A stretch of 18,492 nucleotides of DNA from CBDVBZ01 sp965372355 (GTDB taxonomy: Bacteria; Krumholzibacteriota; Krumholzibacteriia; WVZY01). The notes under the pieces are model-generated. The model searched no databases and had not been told where the DNA came from. It saw only the letters and a list, made by a program, of their open reading frames with translations. The translations under genes and the position numbers were made by a program. Within the stretch, counting starts at the first letter, position 1; every line of letters starts with the position of its first letter. Shown piece by piece: positions 5,971 to 15,300 of the stretch. The stretch covers positions 1 through 18,492 of the forward strand of contig CBDVBZ010000071.1 in assembly GCA_965372355.1 (NCBI GenBank), given 5' to 3'.

Positions 5971-7712
5971 CCCGGTCGCCGGGCAGAATCAATCTGCTGA
6001 TCCTCCTGGGACTCGTCGTCGCGACGTTCATCGCATTCGAGGAAGTCCGATCGAATGGCTTTGTGTACGACGACGCGATGTACATTACCAATAACCCATA
6101 CGTCCGCGAGGGCTTCACATCGAAGACATTGGCCTGGGCCCTGACATCGGCTCACTCGGGCAGTTGGCATCCACTGACATGGCTGTCGCACATCTCGGAT
6201 TATTCACTCTTTGGAATGGATGCCACCGGACATCACGTCGTCAACCTGCTCTTTCACGTGTTCAACGTTTTACTGCTGTTCTACACGCTGGTGAGAGCGA
6301 CCGGAAACGTGTGGTCGAGCGCGTTCGTGGCTGCGGTGTTTGCGCTGCATCCCCTGCGTGTGGAATCGGTGGCCTGGATCGCCGAGCGTAAGGATGTTCT
6401 GAGCGGCACGTTCTGGATGCTTACGCTGGTTGCATACGTTCACTACGTCGCACAACCCGGTCGCGGCAGGTACGCGCTCGTTGCCGTGGCGCTGGTGCTT
6501 GGCCTTCTATCGAAACCCATGCTCGTCACACTTCCATTCGTCCTGCTCCTGCTCGATCTGTGGCCGCTGGGTAGGCTCCGGGTGGGCGCGGCGACGGGGG
6601 AGAAAAAAGGCGGCAAGCGTCGTGCGAGGGCACACTCTTTGAGACAACTGGTCGTCGAGAAGATCCCGCTTTTCGCCATTGCCGTCGGGTTCGGGATCAT
6701 CACGCTGATCGCCCAGCGGAGCCAGGGTGCAATGACCATGATGCAATCGGGGGATCTGCCGTTCGTCATTCGTATCCAGAATGCGGCGGTGTCGTACCTT
6801 GGCTACATCTCGAAAACATTCTATCCATCCGGTCTGGCCGTTTTCTACCCGCACCAGGGCAGCAGTCTCCCCATCGGGCAGGCTGTGGGCTCGTTCCTCG
6901 TGCTAATTGTTGTCACCGCGCTGGTCGTGTACGCAGCTAGACACGGCCGTCGATATCTGCTCACCGGGTGGCTCTGGTATGTCGTTACCCTGCTCCCCGT
7001 GATTGGTCTCGTGCAAGTGGGCGAACAGGCGATGGCTGACCGTTACACATACCTGCCCTCGATCGGACTTCTCATCATGATTGCTTGGGGGGTGGGCGAT
7101 ATCGTGGCCAGGTGGCCCAGAGTGCGCCGGGTGGCTGCGGTCGCGGCCGCCGTCATTGTTGTAGCACTCGTCGTACTGACACGGACACAGGTGCGGCACT
7201 GGCGCAGCAGCTTTGCGCTGTACGGACACGCTCTCGCCGTGACCGAGAACAACTGGGTGGCCAACTACAACCTCGCACGTGCTGAACTTCTCGAGGGCAG
7301 GATCGATGAGGCTATCGTGCATCTCGAGGCGACGCTGCAACTCAAACCGGAGAGCGCGGACGTCCGCAACAACCTCGGTGTCGCGCTGAATGCCAAGGGT
7401 CGTTACGACGAGGCCATCGAACAGTTTCGAGAAGCGATTCGGATCAGACCCGAATTTGCACGTGCCCACAATAACCTCGGACAGGCGCTGGGTCTTTCCG
7501 GTCGTCTCGAAGAGGCGATCGGTCATTTCAAGGAAGCGCTTCGCATCGATCCGACCTATGCCAAGGCCCACTACAACCTCTGCTACACCTACGGCGAACT
7601 GGGAAGATTCGAGGAGGCGCTGAGGCACTGCGACGCCGCCCTTCGTCTCAAACCCGACTACGTCCAGGCGGCTCGGATCAAGACAGCGATTCTACGCAGG
7701 CAGGGACGCTGA
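5967..7712 (+). CDS. TMTC-like membrane glycosyltransferase with C-terminal TPRs
   Basis: Encodes 581 residues. About eleven hydrophobic segments fill residues 8-410, followed by four regular 34-residue tetratricopeptide repeats (about 429-564) and a short basic tail. The first outer loop has FVYDDAMYITNNP with an Asp-Asp pair at 35-36, where GT-C enzymes carry their catalytic acidic residues. Then come SWHPLTWLSHISDY, GHHVVNLLFHVFN and FALHPLRVESVAWIAERKD, the signature of the TMTC-like family that joins a GT-C membrane domain to TPRs. In animals TMTC1-4 are O-mannosyltransferases acting on cadherins; the bacterial members are mostly uncharacterised. By analogy the TPRs should face the periplasm and help present the acceptor. 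The start at 5967 overlaps the GT2 stop. A longer frame from 5826 runs through GT2 coding sequence and is rejected. Family membership is clear; acceptor and sugar are inferred. Confidence 0.85.
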   Translation: MTRSPGRINLLILLGLVVATFIAFEEVRSNGFVYDDAMYITNNPYVREGFTSKTLAWALTSAHSGSWHPLTWLSHISDYSLFGMDATGHHVVNLLFHVFNVLLLFYTLVRATGNVWSSAFVAAVFALHPLRVESVAWIAERKDVLSGTFWMLTLVAYVHYVAQPGRGRYALVAVALVLGLLSKPMLVTLPFVLLLLDLWPLGRLRVGAATGEKKGGKRRARAHSLRQLVVEKIPLFAIAVGFGIITLIAQRSQGAMTMMQSGDLPFVIRIQNAAVSYLGYISKTFYPSGLAVFYPHQGSSLPIGQAVGSFLVLIVVTALVVYAARHGRRYLLTGWLWYVVTLLPVIGLVQVGEQAMADRYTYLPSIGLLIMIAWGVGDIVARWPRVRRVAAVAAAVIVVALVVLTRTQVRHWRSSFALYGHALAVTENNWVANYNLARAELLEGRIDEAIVHLEATLQLKPESADVRNNLGVALNAKGRYDEAIEQFREAIRIRPEFARAHNNLGQALGLSGRLEEAIGHFKEALRIDPTYAKAHYNLCYTYGELGRFEEALRHCDAALRLKPDYVQAARIKTAILRRQGR

Positions 7713-7782
7713 TGCGGCGCACGGACTCGCGCGGCCCGTCACCGGGGTCAGCGACCGACACGAACAGAGGTCGCAACCGGTC

Positions 7783-9339
7783 ATGACGACGACAAGAACC
7801 AGTCGTTTGCTCCCGCTCTTGCTTGCCGTGGTATTGCTCACCACCGCCGGCATTCGCCTGCGTCTCGCGGACACTCCACTGGAGCGCGACGAAGGCGAGT
7901 ACGCTTACGCCGGTCAGCTGATGCTCCAGGGCGTCCCTCCGTTCGCCGAGGCATACAACATGAAGATGCCCGGGATTTACGGCGCTTACGCCGCCGTGCT
8001 GGCCGTGTTTGGACAGTCGCACCGGGGTGTCCACATCGCGCTGCTTCTGATCAACACAATCACTACCGTCCTCCTGTTCTTTTTGTTCCGCCGGTTGTTC
8101 GACTCGGAAACAGCGTTTGCGGGTGCGGCGAGTTTTGCTCTTCTCTCACTCGTACCCGCCGTCCTGGGAATGACGGCCAACGCCGAACATTTTGTCCTAC
8201 TCTTTGCGGTCATCGCGCTGATCATCCTGATGCGCGCCGTCGACTCGCGAAACATCCCTCTGGTTTTCGCAAGCGGACTCGTCTTTGGCATCGCCTTTCT
8301 CATGAAACAGCACGGCGTCTTTTTGATCGCGTTCGGGGCCGTTCTGCTGGCCGCAGCGCTGCGATCGGAGTTCTCCGGTGGATGGAAGAAACGTTTCTCG
8401 ATCGGCGGTCTGTTCGTCCTGGGCGTGGCGGTTCCGTTCGGTCTTCTGTGTCTTGCGCTGTGGCGGGCCGGGGTCTTTGACCGATTCTGGTTCTGGACGT
8501 TTGACTACGGCAGATCGTACGTGGCCCAGGCACCGTTCTCGGTTGGCCTCGAGCTTTTGTTCCGGCGTCTGGGCGAACTCTTTAGCGACTCGGCTGTTAT
8601 CTGGCTCTTTGCAGGAATCGGCATGTTTGCTCCGCTGCTGCACAAACGCGACGCGTCAACGGACGGTGTGCCGAGGCACTGGGTGCTCTATGCGTTCGTG
8701 GCGCTCTCATTCCTGGCCACGTTCCCGGGTCTTTTCTTCCGGCCCCACTACTTCATCCTGCTGCTGCCGGCCGTCGCTCTTGCGAGCGGTGTGGGTATGA
8801 CGGCGCTCGCGAGGCGGCTCCCCGCCCCGTTGACGAACGCGGTCCTGGCCGCGGTCCTCGTGTTCGCCGCCTTAGTGCAGTTCGTTGTGGAGGCGCCGGT
8901 TTATTTCTCGCTCACACCAACCGATGTATCACGCCGGATCTACGGCACCAACCCTTTTCCCGAGTCGCTGGAAGCTGCCGAGTACATACGCGAACACAGT
9001 TCAAACGACGACACGATCGCCGTCCTGGGATCCGAGCCACAGATCTATTTCTACTCGGGCCGCCGTTCCGCCACGGGCTACATCTACACGTACGCGCTCA
9101 TGGAACGGCACGAGTTTGCGCTGGATATGCAAAAGGAAATGATCGAGCAGATTGAATCGGCGCGTCCCGCGTTTATCGCCCTCGTCGGCGTTCCGACGTC
9201 ATGGCTCGTACGCCGAGACTCGCAGCGGCTCATCTTCGAATGGGCAAAGGACTATCTGGCCGCCAACTACACAAAAGCCCGAAGTTATCCCCCGGGTGCA
9301 CGCGGTGCGGCGATCGAACTCTGGAAACGGGTTGAGTGA
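7783..9339 (+). CDS. GT39/PMT-like GT-C membrane glycosyltransferase
   Basis: Encodes 518 residues. There are about twelve hydrophobic segments to residue 370, then a soluble C-terminal part of about 150 residues expected in the periplasm. The first outer loop has LERDEGEYAYAGQ with an Asp-Glu pair at 36-37, the catalytic motif of the GT39/ArnT-like superfamily. These enzymes use polyprenyl-phosphate sugars to glycosylate proteins or lipids outside the membrane. A NMKMPGIYGAY segment follows, another common feature of the family. The gene starts 70 bases after the TPR gene on the same strand and probably belongs to the same operon. The ATG at 7783 has only a weak GAGG about 12 bases upstream. 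It converges on the giant protein gene, with 52 bases between stops. The acceptor is unknown; protein O-glycosylation fits the context, but lipid or wall-polymer modification is possible. Confidence 0.83.
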   Translation: MTTTRTSRLLPLLLAVVLLTTAGIRLRLADTPLERDEGEYAYAGQLMLQGVPPFAEAYNMKMPGIYGAYAAVLAVFGQSHRGVHIALLLINTITTVLLFFLFRRLFDSETAFAGAASFALLSLVPAVLGMTANAEHFVLLFAVIALIILMRAVDSRNIPLVFASGLVFGIAFLMKQHGVFLIAFGAVLLAAALRSEFSGGWKKRFSIGGLFVLGVAVPFGLLCLALWRAGVFDRFWFWTFDYGRSYVAQAPFSVGLELLFRRLGELFSDSAVIWLFAGIGMFAPLLHKRDASTDGVPRHWVLYAFVALSFLATFPGLFFRPHYFILLLPAVALASGVGMTALARRLPAPLTNAVLAAVLVFAALVQFVVEAPVYFSLTPTDVSRRIYGTNPFPESLEAAEYIREHSSNDDTIAVLGSEPQIYFYSGRRSATGYIYTYALMERHEFALDMQKEMIEQIESARPAFIALVGVPTSWLVRRDSQRLIFEWAKDYLAANYTKARSYPPGARGAAIELWKRVE

Positions 9340-9391
9340 TTGTAGCCCGGTGGCTTGGGAGCACGACGCTGCACGCTCGCCGAGACGCGGA

Positions 9392-12300
9392 TTATTTCAA
9401 CAGAAGCATCTTCTTTGTCGCACGGAAATCGCGGGTTGTGAGCCGGTAGAAATAGACACCGCTCGCAACAATCGCACCGTTATCGTCGCGGCCATCCCAC
9501 TGGAATATGTGTCGGGCGGACGGCAGCTCGCGGCTGACGAGTGTCCGAACGAGTCGTCCGGATACGTCGTAGATTCGCAGATCTACTCGACCCGGTGCTG
9601 CAATATCGAAGCTAATCGTCGTCGTTGGGTTGAACGGGTTCGGCACGTTCTGATGCAGCGCAAAACCGTCGGGATAGACCTGCTCACCCACCGCTGAGGC
9701 AGTACCGACAGTTACCATCAACGTGTCGTCCACCGAACGCCCACCGGTGTCCGTTGCACGAACCACGATCGTCGCCTCTCCTCCCTGGTCCGGAGCGAAG
9801 CTCAGGTCCAGCGTGCTGTCGGCGGGATCGACCGTTGCGGTCATCAGAGTGGGGTTCGAGTTGCTGTGAACCACGAAGGTAAGTGCGCTTCCGTCTTCCT
9901 CATCCGTGAACACGTCGGTCAAAACACGATAGCCGTCCACGGGCGGGGCGTTCGAGGACACAGACGTATCCGGCATCGCCTGGACTAGTACCGGTGCGTC
10001 GTTGACCGCTGTGACCGAGATAAGCACGATGTCTTCCACCCACAGCCCGCCGGAATCGGTCGCTCGAATGACCAAAACGGACATGCCGGATTGCTCGGTG
10101 CCCATATTCAAATCGAGCGTACTGTCTCCAGGATCGACCGTCGCGGTCACGAGATCCGGGTTCGTGTTGACTTCCACCGAAAAGATCAAGGCATCGCCAT
10201 CTTCGACATCCGCAAAAACATCGTTGAGATCGCGATAGCCTAGGACCGACGCGTCATCGTTGATCGTCGTATCCGGGATCGCGCTCACTACTATTGGCGT
10301 CGCGTTCGCGCCCACCGTTATTTTGAACGCGTCTTCTACCCACAGAGCGCCGGAATCCGTCGCTCGAACCGTAATCACTGCTGAACCGCTTTCGCCGGCG
10401 CTGGGACTCAGGTCCAGGGCGCTGTCAGCGTCGATCGTCACCGAAACAAGGGACGGATTCGTGTTGCCCTCGATCGTGAACGCCAGCGCATTACCGTTTT
10501 CTGTATCCGTGAAGACATCGTTCAGATCACGGTAGCCGTTGATCGGTGCGCTGTCCTCGGCGACGGTCGTATCCGGTATCGCCGCCACGACCGTTGGCGC
10601 ATCGTTGGCTGGTGTCACCGTCACCACCAGCGTGTCATTCACCGTCAAAGCACCTGAATCGGTCGCGCGGATCACAACCGTGGCCTCACCGTTGAGACCG
10701 GCCGCAAAACTCAAATCCAGAGCGCTGTCGGCGTCGATCGTCACCGAGACCAGCAAAGGATCCGAGTTGCTATGGACAACAAACGAAAGTGCGCTCCCAT
10801 CCTCGATATCCGAGAATACGTCGTTCAAATCGCGATACGCGTCGATGAGTGGACTGTTCTCAATGACTGTCGTATCCGGTACCGCCGCCACCACCGTCGG
10901 CGCATTGTTGACCGGCGTCACCGTCACGACCAGCGTGTCGTCCACGGTCAATGAGCCCGAATCGGTCGCTCGTATGATAATCGTCGCCGTGCCGCTCAGA
11001 CCCGGCGCAAAGCTCAAATCCAGCGTGCTATCCGTGGGATCGATCGTCGGTGTCACGAGAGACGGGTCGCTGTTGCTCGCAACCGTAAAGGCCAGCGCAT
11101 TGCCGTCTTCCGCGTCTGAGAACACATTGTTCAGGTCGCGATAGTCGGCCACCGGTGCGCTGTCCTCGAGAACCGTCGTGTCCGGCATTGCCGATGCAAC
11201 CAGCGGCGCATCGTTCACCGGCGTCACCGTCACCACCAGCGTGTCTTCCACCGAAAGCGCACCCGAGTCCGTCGCCCGGATCACCAATGTCGCCGAACCG
11301 CTCAGATCCGCGCCAAAGCTCATATCCAGCGTGCTATCCATGGGATCGATCGTCGGTGTCACGAGTGCCGGATTGCTGTTGCTCTGAACCGTGAACGCCA
11401 GCGCACCCCCGTCCTCTGTGTCTGAGAAGACATCGTTCAGATCCCGGTAGTCGGCGATGGGCGCGTTATCCTCGCCCACCGTCGTATCCGGCATCGCGCT
11501 GACGATGATCGGGGCATCGTTCACAGCGTCGACCGTGACAACGAACGCATCTTCAGCATACAAGTCTCCGGGATCGGTCGCCCGGACGACGATCGTCGCC
11601 GCCCCACTCGCGGCAGGCGTAAAAGCTAAACGGAGGCTGTCACCCGGCGCGCCCTCTGCCGGCGCAATGGCTACCGTGACCGCTCGCCATTCCTCGGAAG
11701 CGTTCATGGAGAACGCGGCTATCCCGGTCGCACCGGCTACCGCTTGATCGGCGTCCCCACCCGCGCTTCCGCATGTACCGCCTGCAGTGCCACTCACACC
11801 GTTGTAGCGCTCGGAGTATCCACCCGGCACCGTGTACGGCGTGTCATTGTCGTCGGCTCCGAACAGCCGCACGATCCTGCAACCGTCAACCGTCGTCGTG
11901 ACGTCGGGCGCCGTCGGTGCGGTGCTTCCGGTTGAATTCGCTATCGCAGAGGCGTTGATCGGAGAGACCGGATCATGCCCGTCGTAACGAAGTAACGCCA
12001 TGTAGTGCTGAGTATCGGCGCTGTTCGTGAATGTGTATACGGATGGCTCTGAGGCGCCGGCTATCTTGTACCACACACCCAAACTCGGCGTGTTGTCCAA
12101 AGGATTGCCGTCGCCTCCCTCGATCAGTGTCCAGCTCGCACCCGGCGGAGACAGTGTCCGGGAACCATCCGATGTCATGCTCGCGATGAGCAAATCACCT
12201 TGCACGGTCCCGGCCGGCTTATCGATGTTAACTGTCGTGCCATTGGTATCCACGCTCGCCGTGGAAACCGACCGGAAAGTCACCTCGCCCGTCGTCGAGG

Positions 12301-15300
12301 GTGTCGTCGTGGCTGTAACGAGCCCCGGATTGCTATTGCTCTCAATCGTGAAGGCCAGGGCGCCATCGTCTTCGAAGACACTATTGAGATCGCGATACGC
12401 AAAACTGGGGTTGCCCTCGCTAACCGTTGTATCCGGAATAGCGCTAACAACGGTCGGTGCACCACTAACTGGCGTGACCGTTATAACAAAGCTATCGTCC
12501 ACGAACAACCCACCAGAGTCCGTCGCCCGTATCGTGATCGTCGCCGCACCGCTTTGCCCCGGGGCGAAACTCAAATCCAGGGTACTATCCGACGACTGGA
12601 TCGTCGGCGTCACAAGCCCCGGGTTGCTGTTGCTCTGAATCGCAAAAGACAGCGAGCCCCCATCCTCCACATCCGAGAACACGTCATTCAGATCGCGGTA
12701 ACCCGCAATCGGCGCGCTGTCCTCTGCAACCGTCGTGTCCGCCATCGCGGCGATCACCACCGGCGCGTCGTTAACTGACGTGACCGTCAAGACGAATGTG
12801 TCTTCCACGAACAACCCACCAGAGTCCGTCGCACGTATGGCGAGTGTGGCGGCACCACTTTGACCTGCTGCAAAGCTCAAATCCAGCGTGCTGTCCGTGG
12901 GATCGATCGTCGGCGTCACGAGAGACGGGTTGCTGTTGCTCGCAACCGTGAAGGTCAGCGCACTCCCGTCTTCCAGATCCGAGAACACATCGTTCAGATC
13001 CCTGTAACCATCGATCGCTGGGCCGCCCTCGAACACCGTCGTGTCCGGCATCGCAGCGATCACCATCGGCGCGTCATTCACCGGTGTCACCGTCACCTCA
13101 AACGTCTCATCCACCCACAACCCACCCGAGTCCCTCGCTCTTATCACAATCGCTGCAACGCCGCTCTGTCCCGACGCGAAACTCAAGTTCAGTGCGCTGT
13201 CCGCATCGATGACCGCGTTTACAAGTAGCGGGTTCGAGTTGTATTTGACTTCGAAACTCAGTGCTCCTCCCTGTTCCGCATCGGAGAACACGTGGTTTAG
13301 ATCCCGATAGCCGCCGACCGGCGCGCTGTCTTCAGAGACCATCGTGTCGGGGATCGCGCTCACGACGACTGGCCGATCGTTGACCGATATCACCGTCACG
13401 ACGATGTCGTCTTCCACCCAGAGGCCGCCCGAGTCAGTCGCGCGAATGACGACGGTCGCAGTGCCACCCTGCTCCGGTGCAAAGCTCATATCCAGCGAGC
13501 TATCCGAGGAATCGATCGTCGGTGTGACCAGCGCGGGGTTGGAACTGCTCTGGATCGCAAACGTCAGCACGCTCCCGTCTTCAGGATCCCAAAACACCTC
13601 GTTCAAGTCACGGTAGAGGTCGATCGCCGGGTTGTCCTCGCCAACCGTCGTATCCGGCATCGCACTCACGACCACCGGCGGGTAGTTGCCGATTTCGACG
13701 TTCACCACCAGTGTGTCGTCTACCGAAAGCGCACCCGAGTCCGTCGCGCGAATCACGATCGTTGCCTCGCCACTACCACCCCCAGCGAAGCTCAGATCCA
13801 GCGCATCACCCGGATCGATCGTCGGTGTTACCAGAGACGGGTTCGAGTTGCTGTGAACCTCAAAGGTGAGTCCGCTCCCATCCTCCTCATCCGTGAACAC
13901 GTCGGTCAGAACGCGATAGTCATCCACCGGAAGACTATCCATGTCCACGGTCGTATCCGGCATTGCAGATACCACAAGCGGCGCGTCGTTGACGGAGTTG
14001 ACCCACACTATGAAGATGTCTTCCACCCAGGCTCCCTGCGAGTCTGTGGCCCGAATCACCATTATTGACTGCCCGGATTGAGTGGTACCCATGATCAGAT
14101 CGAGCGTGCTGTCAGCCGGATCGATCACCGCCGTCACCAAATCCGTGTTCGTGTTGACCTCTACCGTATAGGTCAACGCACTACCATCTTCGAGATCGTA
14201 GAAAACGTCCTCGAGATCCAGGTAGTTCAGAACAGACGCATCGTCGTTGATCGTCGTGTCCTGGACGGCACTCACCACGACCGGCGAGTCATTCACCGGT
14301 GTCACTGTCACAACAATCGTGTCGTGCACTGACAGCGCGCTGGAATCCGTCGCCCGTACGACCACAGTCGCAGCACCGTTGGCGTTGGGTCCAAAGCTAA
14401 AATCCAGAGTGCTATCCACACCGTCGATGGTCGCCGTCACGAGAGACGGGTTGCTGTTGCTTTGCACCGCAAACGTCAACGCGCTTCCTTCCTCCACGTC
14501 CAGGAACACATTGTTCAAATCGCGATAGTTGGAGATCGGCGCGCTGTCCTCGTTCACCGTTGTATCCGGCATCGCCGACACAACGATCGGCGCGTTGTTC
14601 TCACCCACAACTGTCACGATGAGGGTCTCATCTACCCAGAGCCCTCCGGAGTCCGTCGCCCGTATCGTGATCGTCGCCGCACCGCTTTGCCCCGGGGCGA
14701 AACTCAAATCCAGGGTACTATCCGACGACTGGATCGTCGGCGTCACCAAAGACAGGTTGCTGTTGCTCTGGATCGTGAATGCCAGGGCGTTTCCGTCTTC
14801 CAGGTCCGAGAAGATATCGTTCAGATCCCGGTAGCCATTGATCGGCGGGCTGTCCTTGGTCACCATCGTGTCCGGTATCGCGCTCACGAGCATCGGAGGA
14901 TCGTTCACCGGTGACACCGTCACCGTGATCGTGTCGTCTACCGTCAGAGACCCCGAGTCGGTCGCCCGGATCAAGATCGTCGCAGACCCACTGAGATCCG
15001 CAGCGAAGCTCAAGCCTAACGTGCTGTCCACATCGTCGATCGTCGCCGTCACAAGAGCGGGATTGCTGTTGCTCTGGATCACGAAGGCGAGTGCGCTCCC
15101 GTCTTCCACATCCGAAAACACATCGTTCAGATCGCGGTAGGCGGCGATCGGCGGGCTGTCCTCACCCACCGTTGTATCCGGCATCGCCACAGCAACAACC
15201 GGTGCATCGTTCACCGGCGTCACCGTCACCGTGAGCGTATCGTCCGCCGTCAGCCCCCCGGAGTCCGTGGCCCGAATAACGATCGTCGCAGGGCCGCTCT

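Noticed and set aside
7710..7782. UGA at the end of the TPR gene as a selenocysteine codon (followed by TGC)
   Set aside because: The frame beyond the UGA stays open only as an out-of-frame shadow of the next gene. The TPR array is complete, and no SECIS-like hairpin with a conserved loop is evident. Other UGA stops in the window show no family continuation either.
9340..9391. Terminator between the GT39 gene and the giant gene
   Set aside because: The GAGC...GCTC arms around 9360-9378 pair for only four consecutive bases before mismatches, and no T run follows.
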